Positions 1 to 7,136 of a stretch of 25,122 nucleotides of DNA are shown piece by piece; the first letter of the stretch is position 1, and every line of letters begins with the position of its first letter. Where the stretch lies: the NCBI GenBank assembly GCA_046316025.1, contig JBKCXU010000085.1:1-25122 (forward strand), written 5' to 3'. The notes beneath the pieces are model-generated. The model was not told where the DNA came from. It saw nothing but the letters and a program-made list of their open reading frames with translations, and made no database searches. This DNA comes from JAJTHJ01 sp046316025. GTDB taxonomy: Bacteria > Pseudomonadota > Gammaproteobacteria > Burkholderiales > Burkholderiaceae_F. The translations under genes and the position numbers were made by a program.

Positions 1-778
1 CCGCGCCGACTTCCAAACACAACGCCCCCAAGCCGCTGGCACCTACACTGCCGAACACCCGGGTCGCGCCCACCCAGCACCGCGCCGCCAGCGGCCGCGA
101 CCCGCGCCTGCCCGCTGGCGGCGCCTCCTGCGCACGCACGCAGTCGCGCAACGCGCAGGCGGCGAGCGCCACCAGCGCCCCGAGTACCGGCACAGCCAGC
201 GCAAACAGCACCGCGGTCGGATAGCGCAGCGCCTTGGCGACATCCAGGTTGGCGACGAACCAGGCGGGGAAGATCCACTGATCGGCAAAAAGCAGCCGTG
301 CCGCCGTCCACGCCTGGCGCGACGCCGGCAGCCCGGTCGGCTGCGCCGCGGCGAACAACAGCCACACCGCGACCACCGCCAGCAGCAGGATCGTCATGAA
401 CAGACGCTTGCGCAGCGGCGGCGACAAGCCAATGCCCGCAACAGCCCAGCGCGCCCACACCCGCTCGCGCCAGCCCGGTCCGGCGGCCGCGGGGAACAGC
501 AGCAGCAGCGCCGCCGCCAGCGGTACCAGCACGTGCGGCAACAAAACAGCCGCACCGATCGCCGCCAGCAGCAAGCTCGCGCCGGCTTCGCGGTAGAAAT
601 GCTCGGTGAACCAAAACGTGGCATTGACCCGCACCGCCACGACGTAGGTCTGGATGACGATGTAGCCCACCGCGTAGAAGATCGCCGCCGGCGCCAGCAG
701 CGCCGCCACGGCCGCAATCAGGTCGAGCGCTTTTTTCAGATCGAAGCGGGCTAGGCCCGCGGGCTCTGTGCTGACCAT
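1..778 (-). CDS. Integral membrane protein, 3' end cut by window edge
   Basis: An open frame of 259 codons runs from the ATG at 778 to the left edge without a stop, so the C-terminus is missing. The start is MVSTEPAGLARFDLKK. A possible ribosome site, AAAGG, lies 8 nt upstream. I see about four strongly hydrophobic stretches at residues 20-45, 66-97, 127-147 and 195-215. The first is followed by a Tyr-rich YIVIQTYVVAVRV segment, and Arg-rich loops lie between later helices. No family motif or catalytic residue was recognised, so function is unknown beyond an inner-membrane location. It is divergent from the HNH gene, with a 173-bp spacer between them (779-951) in which I found no convincing promoter. 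The reading frame is real as judged by hydrophobic periodicity and codon use. The product is not named. Confidence 0.7.
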   Translation of the reverse strand, partial: MVSTEPAGLARFDLKKALDLIAAVAALLAPAAIFYAVGYIVIQTYVVAVRVNATFWFTEHFYREAGASLLLAAIGAAVLLPHVLVPLAAALLLLFPAAAGPGWRERVWARWAVAGIGLSPPLRKRLFMTILLLAVVAVWLLFAAAQPTGLPASRQAWTAARLLFADQWIFPAWFVANLDVAKALRYPTAVLFALAVPVLGALVALAACALRDCVRAQEAPPAGRRGSRPLAARCWVGATRVFGSVGASGLGALCLEVGA

Positions 779-951
779 CGCCTCTGCCTTTCCGGCAGCC
801 CTCGCGCCGTCAGACAGGCGCGATCCGCTCGGCTGACATGCATTGCCATGCTGCGCCGCCGCCTCGACACGGTCAATCGCCCGCCTGCGCGAGGCGGCGC
901 CGAGTCGGGCGCGGCCTGCGCGGCGGCGCGCCGCATGGCACACTTCGCGCC

Positions 952-1536
952 ATGCCCTCCACATCCGATCCTGCGCCAAGAATCCTGATCATCGACAGCC
1001 ACGGTCAGCCGGTGCGCTGGGCGATCCTGGCGCGCGCGGCGCGCTACTACGCCTCGGGCAAGGTCGTCACCGATCTCGGCGAAAACCTCTTCGGCATGCT
1101 GGGCGGGGTGCAGGACGCCACCGGCGTGCGCTCGGAATTCATCGCCAGCTCGATCGTGATGATCCGCGGCCGGCATCGCATCCCGACCAGCCACGCGCAC
1201 GTCGGCCTGACCAAGTACCGGCTCTTCCTGCGCGACCGCCACGTCTGCGGCTACTGCGGCGGCCGCTTCGCCGAGACCGAACTCACCATCGAGCACATCC
1301 TGCCGGTATCGCGCGGCGGCCGCTCGCTGTGGACCAACGTGGTCACCGCCTGCCGCTCGTGCAACACGCGCAAGGGCAATCGCACGCCGGAAGAAGCGCG
1401 CATGCCGCTGCTGTACGTGCCCTACGCGGTGTGCCGCAACGAAGGCTTCATCCTCAGCAACCGGCGCATCCTGGCCGATCAGATGGTCTTCCTGCAGGCG
1501 AGCCTGCCCAAGCATTCGCGCTGGGCGCATGCGTGA
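952..1536 (+). CDS. HNH endonuclease family protein
   Basis: A 194-aa protein carrying an HNH (beta-beta-alpha metal) nuclease module at about residues 97-145. Visible motifs are CGYC (C99, C102), EHILPVSRGG (H115, the likely general base), N129 and CRSCN (C134, C137, N138). The two CxxC pairs would bind a structural zinc. The first 90 residues and the segment after 150 (MPLLYVPYAVCRN) are conserved in appearance but have no assigned role. The frame is open further upstream to an ATG at 838, but the stretch 838-951 encodes an Arg/Gly/Ala-rich peptide typical of non-coding GC-rich DNA, so the ATG at 952 is preferred. No good ribosome site precedes it. The stop overlaps the GTG of the next gene. 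No methylase or specificity gene is nearby, so it is probably a housekeeping-type HNH protein. Its substrate is unknown. Confidence 0.88.
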   Translation: MPSTSDPAPRILIIDSHGQPVRWAILARAARYYASGKVVTDLGENLFGMLGGVQDATGVRSEFIASSIVMIRGRHRIPTSHAHVGLTKYRLFLRDRHVCGYCGGRFAETELTIEHILPVSRGGRSLWTNVVTACRSCNTRKGNRTPEEARMPLLYVPYAVCRNEGFILSNRRILADQMVFLQASLPKHSRWAHA

Positions 1537-2999
1537 TCGTTGATCGTCTGCGGTGCGCCGCGCCGCTGCTTGCGCTGGCGCTTCTCGCCGGCTGCGCCAG
1601 CGTCGATCCCTACGCAGCCTCGCCGATGGCCGAGCACCTGCAGCGCACCGACAGCGTGGGCGACTGCGCGCGGCTATTCCGCGCGGCCGATGCGCAGATC
1701 GACGCCGCTGGCGTGCGCGATGCGTCGGCGCCGCGCGTGGCGGGCTTTCCTTACCTGCGCGTCGATCGCTTTACCGCAGCGCTCGCGCCCGGGGCGCAAC
1801 GCAGCCGCGCCTTCGGCCCGTGGGCCGAGCTGATGGCGCAGCTCGACCAGCAGGCGCGCGCGGCGGAACTCGCCAACCTCGGCAGCGACGCGTTGCCGCC
1901 GTCGCCGGCCTTCGACGGCTGCCGCACCACGCTCGCAGTGGCCGACGACGGGCACCTCGCGCCGCTGGCCGCGGCCGCGGTCGTGCCCGACGACTATTCG
2001 GATTGGGAGCGCGCGCTTGGGTTGTATCCGCTGACGCGCTTGGCCTTTGCCGCCGGCATCGCCGGCTGGCAGCAGCGCACGCTCGCCACCTTCGGCACGC
2101 CGCTGGACGACTTGCCGGTGGCCGGCGCGCCGGTGGCTTACGCGCCGCCCGCGTGGCCGCAGCCGACGCTACGGGTGCCGGCATCCGCGACGTTTGCCTT
2201 GCCCGCCTTCAGCGCGACCGAGTGGGCCGAAGCGATCGCCCGCCACGCCCCGCGCATCGTCGTCGACACGGCCAGCGACGACGACCGCATCGGCGCACTC
2301 GCCTGGCGCGCCGACGGCGACGGGCCGCGCGTCGCCGCCGACACCGCCAAGCCCGTGGTGTACGTGCGCGTGGCGTTCACGCGCTTTAACGGGCAGGTGC
2401 TGCCGCAACTCGTGTACACGTTCTGGTTCCCGGCGCGGCCGGCCGAAGGGTCGTTCGACGTGCTGGCCGGCGCACTCGACGGGCTGATCTGGCGCGTAAC
2501 GCTGGACCGAAAGGGTGCCCCGCTCGTCTACGACAGCATCCACCCCTGCGGCTGCTACCACCTGTTCTTCCCGACCGAGCAGGTCCGCGCCCGCCCGCAA
2601 CCGGCAACACTGGACGAAGGTTTGTTCGCGCCGCAGACCGTTGCCGCGCCGCGCGCCGGCGAGCGGATCGAGCTGCATCTGGCGAGCCGCACGCACTACC
2701 TTCGGCGCGTGCGCGTCGTGCCGCAAGTCGAAGACGGCGCAGCCGTCGCCTACGAACTCCTCGACGAAAACGCGCTGCGCACGCTGCCGCTGCCCGCCGG
2801 CGGCAGCCGCAGCGCCTACGGGCCGGATGGCCTGATCGCCGGCACCGAGCGCGCCGAGCGTTACTTCTTCTGGCCGATGGGCATAGCCAGCGCTGGGCAG
2901 ATGCGGCAATGGGGCCGGCACGCCACCGCCTTCGTCGGCCACCGCCACTTCGACGACGCCGATCTGCTCGAGCGTTACTTCGAACCCGCCCCGCCCTGA
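1533..2999 (+). CDS. Putative lipoprotein of unknown function, 488 aa
   Basis: The frame opens with a GTG at 1533 that shares bases with the TGA of the HNH gene (GTGA overlap), suggesting translational coupling. The N-terminus has a short positively charged region, a hydrophobic core (APLLALALLAGC) and a lipobox with Cys at residue 21, so the mature protein is predicted to be lipid-anchored in the envelope. The following 460 residues have mixed beta/alpha character with no transmembrane segment. A conspicuous PCGCYHLFFP motif lies at about residue 337. The C-terminal part has a GIASAGQMRQWGRHATAFVGHRHFDDADLLERYF-type ending, rich in His and Asp, that could be a metal or active site, but no family was recognised. 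The coding frame is clear. The role is unknown. Its 3' end overlaps the convergent small membrane-protein gene by 25 bp. Confidence 0.8.
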   Translation: MIVDRLRCAAPLLALALLAGCASVDPYAASPMAEHLQRTDSVGDCARLFRAADAQIDAAGVRDASAPRVAGFPYLRVDRFTAALAPGAQRSRAFGPWAELMAQLDQQARAAELANLGSDALPPSPAFDGCRTTLAVADDGHLAPLAAAAVVPDDYSDWERALGLYPLTRLAFAAGIAGWQQRTLATFGTPLDDLPVAGAPVAYAPPAWPQPTLRVPASATFALPAFSATEWAEAIARHAPRIVVDTASDDDRIGALAWRADGDGPRVAADTAKPVVYVRVAFTRFNGQVLPQLVYTFWFPARPAEGSFDVLAGALDGLIWRVTLDRKGAPLVYDSIHPCGCYHLFFPTEQVRARPQPATLDEGLFAPQTVAAPRAGERIELHLASRTHYLRRVRVVPQVEDGAAVAYELLDENALRTLPLPAGGSRSAYGPDGLIAGTERAERYFFWPMGIASAGQMRQWGRHATAFVGHRHFDDADLLERYFEPAPP

Positions 3000-3208
3000 C
3001 CGACGCGCCGCAACCGCAGCGCGCACCAGAGCGCATAACCCAACGCGCCGATACCCGCAGCACCCAGCGCCGTCCACACCCAGGGCGAGGCCGGATGCGG
3101 CGCGACCCGGTGCGCGACGACGCTCTCGCCGAGGAACACAAGCGCAACGACGGCGATGCCGAGCGCGATCCGGGTGCGTCGCTTGAGGTCGGACACCGGC
3201 GCGGTCAT
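2975..3208 (-). CDS. Small two-helix membrane protein
   Basis: A 77-aa product with a basic N-terminus (SDLKRRTR), a hydrophobic helix at about residues 13-33, a short His/Pro-containing loop, a second helix at about 43-64 and a basic C-terminus. This predicts a hairpin in the inner membrane with both ends in the cytoplasm. A GGAG at 3214-3217 sits 5 nt before the ATG at 3208. It lies 18 bp downstream of the META-type lipoprotein gene on the same strand, so the two are probably co-transcribed. The last 25 bp overlap, tail to tail, the lipoprotein gene on the plus strand. No family was recognised. Confidence 0.62.
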   Translation of the reverse strand: MTAPVSDLKRRTRIALGIAVVALVFLGESVVAHRVAPHPASPWVWTALGAAGIGALGYALWCALRLRRVGQGGAGSK

Positions 3209-3226
3209 CGACGCTCCAGCGCCAAC

Positions 3227-4159
3227 CTACTGCGCGCCCGGCGCCCGCGCCTCGACCGCCACGCCCTTGCCATCGAGCAGCCTGAGGCTGCCGTCCGGGC
3301 CGAAGTCGAACGCGCGCACGCGGTCGAGCGCGGCGAGCAGGCGCTGCTCTTGTTCCATCAGCGGCGCGGCGCAGGCCTTGCGCGTGCTGCCCAGGCCGAC
3401 GAACGCGAGCGACTCGCCGGTCAGGCGCCAGGTGGCAAAGAAGCGGTTGCAGCCCGTCTCGCCGCCGGCGCGGCCGTCGGCGCCGAACGCGAGCGTGGCG
3501 CCTGCATCGGCCGCCAGGTCGCGGCCATCCACCCGCACGATGCGCCAGTCGCGCCCGCGCAGCAGGTCGGCCGGCGCGCCACCGCAGCCGGCGTAGCGGC
3601 GCTCACCGAGCGTCACCGTCACGCTCTGCGGATGCGGCATGCCGCTCATGTTGTCGCGGCAGAGGCGGTCGGCGACCTCCACCGTCGCGGTCTGGCGACC
3701 GGCGGTGGCGGTGTAGCGGCGCTCGCCCGGCAGCACGGCCGGCGTGGGCAGCGGCAGGTCGAAGCGCCAGCTCTCGTCCAGCGTGTCGAAGCGCATGCGT
3801 CCGTCCTCGAAGCGCAGCGACCAGCTGGGCTCGTTGCCGCCGGCGCGGAACGGTGCGGCCTCCGTGCGGCAGGCGGGCAGCCGTTGGCCGTGCCATTCGA
3901 GCAGGCCGCCGTCGCCCTTGTTCCAGAACACGGTGGCCGGGTCTTCGTTGGCCACGAAGCGCGCACCCGACGCGGCCGGCGTCCGCTGCATCGTGTAGCT
4001 GCGCTCGCCGATGGCAAGCCGCGCGGTGTCGCCCGTTGCGGTGAAGACCACCGGCAGTTCGCCGCAGCGCGGGCGGATCGTCTCGCCCACGGGAGTCGGC
4101 GGCGCCGAAGCCGCACAACCCACCAACACCCACGCCACAGCCAGTCCAAGCCATTTCAT
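3227..4159 (-). CDS. Lipoprotein with MliC-like and META (HslJ-like) domains
   Basis: A 310-aa envelope lipoprotein. An upstream in-frame ATG exists at 4186, but the ATG at 4159 is chosen because it is preceded by GGAGGT at 7 nt and begins a proper signal peptide (MKWLGLAVAWVLVGC, lipobox Cys15). Three modules are visible. Residues 28-100 resemble the membrane-bound lysozyme inhibitor MliC family: a Cys pair C32/C97, ARLAIGERSY, ASGARF and WNKGD. Residues 105-190 contain a GNEPSW motif found in small secreted META-associated proteins. Residues 197-305 are a META domain with GGETGCNRFFATW and a second Cys at 263. Known MliC proteins inhibit C-type lysozyme in the periplasm, and META/HslJ proteins are linked to heat-shock and drug tolerance. 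Whether this combined protein does either is inferred only. It is divergent from the EEP gene. Confidence 0.85.
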   Translation of the reverse strand: MKWLGLAVAWVLVGCAASAPPTPVGETIRPRCGELPVVFTATGDTARLAIGERSYTMQRTPAASGARFVANEDPATVFWNKGDGGLLEWHGQRLPACRTEAAPFRAGGNEPSWSLRFEDGRMRFDTLDESWRFDLPLPTPAVLPGERRYTATAGRQTATVEVADRLCRDNMSGMPHPQSVTVTLGERRYAGCGGAPADLLRGRDWRIVRVDGRDLAADAGATLAFGADGRAGGETGCNRFFATWRLTGESLAFVGLGSTRKACAAPLMEQEQRLLAALDRVRAFDFGPDGSLRLLDGKGVAVEARAPGAQ

Positions 4160-4166
4160 TTCGGCG

Positions 4167-4172
4167 ACCTCC
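4167..4172 (-). promoter_or_regulatory. Shine-Dalgarno site fixing the start of the META-type lipoprotein
   Basis: GGAGGT on the minus strand, 7 nt before the ATG at 4159. It is the reason for preferring this start over the ATG at 4186, which would place extra residues before the signal peptide. Confidence 0.85.
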
Positions 4173-4187
4173 ATCGACGGCGGCATT

Positions 4188-4215
4188 TTGCACCGCGCCC
4201 GGAAGTTCCTACTAT
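4188..4215 (+). promoter_or_regulatory. Sigma-70-type promoter for the EEP-clsB operon
   Basis: TTGCAC (4188-4193), a 16-bp spacer and TACTAT (4210-4215) lie in the 88-bp divergent spacer upstream of the EEP gene. Transcription would start near 4222, giving a leader of about 26 nt. No Shine-Dalgarno sequence is visible before the ATG at 4248. Confidence 0.62.
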
Positions 4216-4247
4216 TGCTCCGACACTCAACCGATCACCGCTCACCG

Positions 4248-5048
4248 ATGAAACTGCGCGTCGCCACCTACAACATCCACAAGGGGGTGACCGGCATCCG
4301 TGGCCGGCCGCGCATCCACGACGTGCGCGGGGCGCTGCACACGATCGATGCCGATCTCGTCTTTCTGCAAGAGGTGCAGGACCGCAACGACCGCCTGCTG
4401 CGGCACACGCAGTTCCCGCGCACCAACCAGCTCGCCTTCCTCGCCACCGACCGCTACCACCATCACGCCTACGGGATGAACGCCGTGTACCCGCACGGCC
4501 ACCACGGCAACGCCATTCTGTCGCGGCACGCGATCCACGCCCACGCCAACCACGACATCTCCGACCACGCACTGGAAAGCCGCGGCCTGCTGCATGCGGT
4601 GGCGCGGCTGGGCAGCGGCGCGCGCGAGGTGCATCTGATCTGCCTGCACCTGGGCCTGATCAAGAGGAGCCGCGTGCGGCAGGCGCAGTTCCTGATCGAC
4701 TTCGTACAGCGCGAGATCCCGGCGCAAGCGCCGCTGATCGTCGCCGGCGACTTCAACGACTGGCAGCGGCGGGTAGACCGGCTGCTGGGCGACGAGCTGG
4801 CGCTGGTCGACGCCGCCGCGGCCCTGGCCGCGCCACGCCCGACGCTGCTCGACCGCGTGCTGCCCTGGCGCGACGGCGCGGGCCGGGCGCGGCCGGCGCG
4901 CACTTTTCCGGCCTTTGCCCCGTGGCTGACGCTCGACCGCATCTACGTACGCGGCTTCAACGTGCTGCACACCGAGGTGCCGAAGGGGATCGCCTGGGCC
5001 CGCCGCTCGGATCACGTGCCGCTGATTGCCGAGTTGCAACTGCGTTGA
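4248..5048 (+). CDS. Endonuclease/exonuclease/phosphatase-family protein (YbhP-like)
   Basis: A 266-aa protein with the full set of EEP (DNase I-like) motifs: TYNIHKG (N9), FLQEVQ (E42), GDFND (D168, N170) and SDHVPL (D255, H256). Such enzymes cleave phosphodiester or phosphomonoester bonds with a divalent metal. The start at 4248 puts the first motif at residue 7, as usual for the family. The next gene is cardiolipin synthase B, reached through a TTGA overlap. The same pairing occurs in Escherichia coli as ybhP-ybhO(clsB), which points to a role in phospholipid or membrane phosphoester metabolism, though the substrate is not established. There is no signal peptide, so it is predicted to be cytoplasmic. 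Distance and promoter indicate a two-gene operon. Confidence 0.92.
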   Translation: MKLRVATYNIHKGVTGIRGRPRIHDVRGALHTIDADLVFLQEVQDRNDRLLRHTQFPRTNQLAFLATDRYHHHAYGMNAVYPHGHHGNAILSRHAIHAHANHDISDHALESRGLLHAVARLGSGAREVHLICLHLGLIKRSRVRQAQFLIDFVQREIPAQAPLIVAGDFNDWQRRVDRLLGDELALVDAAAALAAPRPTLLDRVLPWRDGAGRARPARTFPAFAPWLTLDRIYVRGFNVLHTEVPKGIAWARRSDHVPLIAELQLR

Positions 5049-6274
5049 CGCGCGCCGACACATCCCCGGCGACGCGCCGCCTGCGGTTGGCGGCGCAGCC
5101 GGCGTTGTACGCCGGCAATCGAGTGCAACTGCTGGTCGGCGGCGACGACTACTTTCCGGCGCTGCTGGCGGCCATCGAGGCGGCCGCGCGCTCGATCTGG
5201 CTGGAGACCTACATCTTTGCCGACGACCGTATCGGCCGTCGCATGCTCGACGCGCTGGAGGCCGCGGCCAGCCGCGGTGTGCGCGTCAGCCTCGTCATCG
5301 ACGGCTTCGGCGGCGGCGAACTCGCGCGGCGACTGCGGCACGAACTGCCGCCGCGCGGCGTGGCGGTGCACATCTTTCGCCCCGAGCGCTGGTGGCGGCT
5401 GGAGCGCAAGCTGCTGCGCCGGCTGCACCGCAAGATCGTGGTGGTGGACGAGGCGCTCGCCTTCGTCGGCGGCATCAACATCGTCGACGACTACACCGAG
5501 GTGCCCACCAGCGGCAGCGGCCCCCGCGCGCCGCGCTACGACTTCGCGGTGGCGCTGCGCGGGCCGATCGTCGCCGCCGTGGCGCTCGCCGCGCAGCGCT
5601 TGCAGTGGACGCTGGCGCTGGCGCAGGGCCGCAAGCCGCCGGGGCCGCCGCCCCAGGTGCGCGTGCAGCGCGCGCAGCCCGCCTTTGCCGACGGCGTACC
5701 GGTCGCGCTGCTGTTGCGCGACAACCTGCGCCACCGGCGCAGCGTCGAGACGGCCTATCTGCAAGCCATTGCCGGCGCGCGCGAGGAGGTGCTGATCGCC
5801 AACGCCTACTTCATTCCCGGCGGCCGCTTTCGCCGCGTGCTGCGCGAGGCGGCGGCGCGCGGCGTGCGCGTACGGCTGCTGCTGCAAGGCCGTGCGGAAT
5901 ACGCGATCCAGCATTACGGCCAGCAGGCACTGTACGGCGGCCTGCTCGCCGCCGGCATCGAGATCCACGAGTACACGGCGAGCTTCCTGCACGCCAAGGT
6001 GGCGGTGGTCGATGGCCGCTGGGCGACGGTCGGTTCGAGCAACATCGACCCGTACTCGCTGCTGCTCGCGCGCGAGGCGAACGTGGCGATCCACGATGCC
6101 GGCTTCGCTACGCAACTGCGCGCCGAGCTGGAGCGCGCGCTCGCCAGCCACAGTACCGCGCTCGACCGCGCCGCGTACGCGCACCGCCCGTGGTGGCAGC
6201 GCGCACGCGACGCGCTCGCGTACGCCGTGCTGCGCTGGGCGGCGGTGGCGCTGGCGCGCGGGCGGGACTACTGA
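5045..6274 (+). CDS. clsB: Cardiolipin synthase B (phospholipase D family)
   Basis: A 409-aa member of the phospholipase D superfamily with two HKD motifs: HRKIVVVD at residues 128-135, followed by GGINI, and HAKVAVVD at residues 316-323, followed by GSSNIDPYS. Known cardiolipin synthases join phosphatidyl groups at the inner membrane through a phospho-histidine intermediate. The length and the lack of N-terminal transmembrane helices fit ClsB rather than ClsA. No ATG is available near the domain start. The TTG at 5045, which overlaps the TGA of the preceding gene, is the best start and implies translational coupling. The GNRVQLLVGGDDYFPALLAAIEAA opening is typical of the family. The C-terminal 50 residues (WWQRARDALAYAVLRWAAVAL) form an amphipathic or membrane-associated helix. 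Confidence 0.93.
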   Translation: MTRADTSPATRRLRLAAQPALYAGNRVQLLVGGDDYFPALLAAIEAAARSIWLETYIFADDRIGRRMLDALEAAASRGVRVSLVIDGFGGGELARRLRHELPPRGVAVHIFRPERWWRLERKLLRRLHRKIVVVDEALAFVGGINIVDDYTEVPTSGSGPRAPRYDFAVALRGPIVAAVALAAQRLQWTLALAQGRKPPGPPPQVRVQRAQPAFADGVPVALLLRDNLRHRRSVETAYLQAIAGAREEVLIANAYFIPGGRFRRVLREAAARGVRVRLLLQGRAEYAIQHYGQQALYGGLLAAGIEIHEYTASFLHAKVAVVDGRWATVGSSNIDPYSLLLAREANVAIHDAGFATQLRAELERALASHSTALDRAAYAHRPWWQRARDALAYAVLRWAAVALARGRDY

Positions 6275-6329
6275 TCGTCGATCCGGCGCACTCGCCTGCG
6301 CTATCCGGCGAGCGGCGGCCAGGCACAAG

Positions 6330-6361
6330 AAAAAGGCCCGCGCGGCATCGGCCGGCGGGCC
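6330..6361 (-). terminator. Rho-independent terminator of the SWIB gene
   Basis: On the minus strand, GGCCCGC (6361-6355) pairs with GCGGGCC (6341-6335) across a 13-nt loop and is followed at once by TTTTT (6334-6330). It lies 34 bp beyond the SWIB stop. On the plus strand the hairpin has no T-run, so it would not serve clsB well. Confidence 0.85.
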
Positions 6362-6395
6362 CTTGCGACGATCGGCGCCGAATCGGCGCGCCCGC

Positions 6396-6758
6396 CTACT
6401 TCAGGTGCTTGCTCACGTACTTGGTCAGCTCGAACATGTCGGCCTTGGCCTTGCCGAACAACTGCTTCAGCTTGTCGTCGGCGTTGATCATCCGCTTGTT
6501 GACGGCGTCTTGCAGCTTGTTCTTCTTGATGTACGCCCAGATCTTGCTGGTGACTTCGGTGCGCGGCATCGGCATGGCGCCGATGATGGCCACCAGCGGC
6601 CCTTGCGGGGTCAGCGGCTTCATGAACGCCGCGTTCGGCTTGCGCGCGGTTTTCTTGGCGGCTTTTTTCGGCGCGGCTTTCTTCACAACCTTCTTCGGCG
6701 CGGCCTTCTTCGCGGGCGCCTTCTTCACTACTTTCTTCGCTGCTTTCTTGGTGGCCAT
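6396..6758 (-). CDS. SWIB/MDM2-domain protein with histone-H1-like Lys-rich tail
   Basis: A 120-aa basic protein. Residues 1-41 are a low-complexity Lys/Ala/Pro/Val tail of repeated KKAA and KKVV units, like bacterial H1-type histones. Residues 44-120 are a SWIB domain: KPLTPQGPL, MPRTEVTSKIWAYIKKNKLQD, NKRMINAD and the terminal TKYVSKHLK. In eukaryotes SWIB domains occur in chromatin-remodelling complexes. In bacteria the tail suggests DNA binding and nucleoid packing, but the role is not proven. GGAGAG lies 5 nt before the ATG. The gene is monocistronic, with its own promoter and terminator. The unusual 21-bp palindromes around its promoter suggest specific control. Confidence 0.93.
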   Translation of the reverse strand: MATKKAAKKVVKKAPAKKAAPKKVVKKAAPKKAAKKTARKPNAAFMKPLTPQGPLVAIIGAMPMPRTEVTSKIWAYIKKNKLQDAVNKRMINADDKLKQLFGKAKADMFELTKYVSKHLK

Positions 6759-6807
6759 TGAGTCTCTCCGGGTTAAGGGGTGAATTGCACAGCGACAGCG
6801 CTTTCGA

Positions 6808-6828
6808 CGTTTTTCAGAGGGAAAACGC
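6808..6828. repeat. 21-bp palindromic repeat, copy 1 (SWIB leader)
   Basis: This copy is identical over 21 bp to 6876-6896. The core is CGTTTT, TCAGAGGG and AAAACGC, so the outer arms are self-complementary. It lies about 12-32 nt downstream of the predicted SWIB transcription start, inside the leader. A CGTTGCG follows 3 nt later (6832-6838). Confidence 0.9.
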
Positions 6829-6846
6829 TCTCGTTGCGTGGCGCGG

Positions 6847-6874
6847 ATAGTAAGCGTTTCCGAGGCGGACGCAA
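6847..6874 (-). promoter_or_regulatory. Sigma-70-type promoter for the SWIB gene
   Basis: On the minus strand, TTGCGT (6874-6869), a 16-bp spacer and TACTAT (6852-6847). The predicted start is near 6840, about 80 nt before the ATG at 6758. The -10 hexamer and spacer length are the same as in the promoter proposed at 4188-4215. The element is bracketed by the two 21-bp repeats. Confidence 0.65.
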
Positions 6875-6875
6875 G

Positions 6876-6896
6876 CGTTTTTCAGAGGGAAAACGC
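6876..6896. repeat. 21-bp palindromic repeat, copy 2 (upstream of SWIB -35)
   Basis: An exact second copy, starting 68 bp after copy 1. With the extra G at 6875 the arms GCGTTTT and AAAACGC are fully complementary around an 8-nt centre. Its edge abuts the -35 hexamer. CGTTGCG follows 5 nt later (6902-6908). A partial third copy (TTTCAGAGGGA) lies at 6923-6933 without the palindromic arms. Confidence 0.9.
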
Positions 6897-6933
6897 AGGA
6901 TCGTTGCGCCCGAACAAGCCGATTTCAGAGGGA

Positions 6934-7136
6934 GAGGCGGACGGGCGCACCCGCGTTTGGGCGATGCGCCGCCGACCGGGCATCCAAGATGTAGGCGCTG
7001 CTCGGCGGCATAAACTAGATGTTGTGGCAGTCGCGGGCAACGGCAGGCGAAGCGGAGCAGCCGCACGTCGGCCGCCGGCACTGAGGCGGCGGCGGCGACT
7101 AAACTGGTCGCCATCGACGTCGAAGATCGCCCTGCC
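6934..7136. other. Non-coding spacer before the Imm49-like gene
   Basis: This is the rest of the 378-bp intergenic region. No convincing gene is present. The only structure seen is a 6-bp inverted repeat, GGCGAC at 7094-7099 and GTCGCC at 7107-7112, around a TAAACT that could be a -10 element for the gene at 7137. A second TAAACT occurs at 7011-7016. No clear -35 matches either, and the promoter call is weak. Confidence 0.35.

Noticed and set aside
838..951. Longer N-terminus for the HNH protein from the ATG at 838
   Set aside because: The extra 38 residues are Arg/Gly/Pro/Ala-rich with no family similarity, and the ATG at 952 gives a normal-looking start.
2909..4247. Upstream extension of the clsB frame into a 1121-aa protein
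   Set aside because: The phospholipase D family starts near residue 15 after the TTG at 5045. The upstream part lies across three better-supported genes and has shadow-like composition.
6808..6933. CRISPR-like array formed by the TTTTTCAGAGGGAAAACGC repeats
   Set aside because: Only two full copies and one partial copy, with unequal spacing (68 and about 43 bp), and no cas genes; the location at a promoter fits regulatory or REP-like repeats better.
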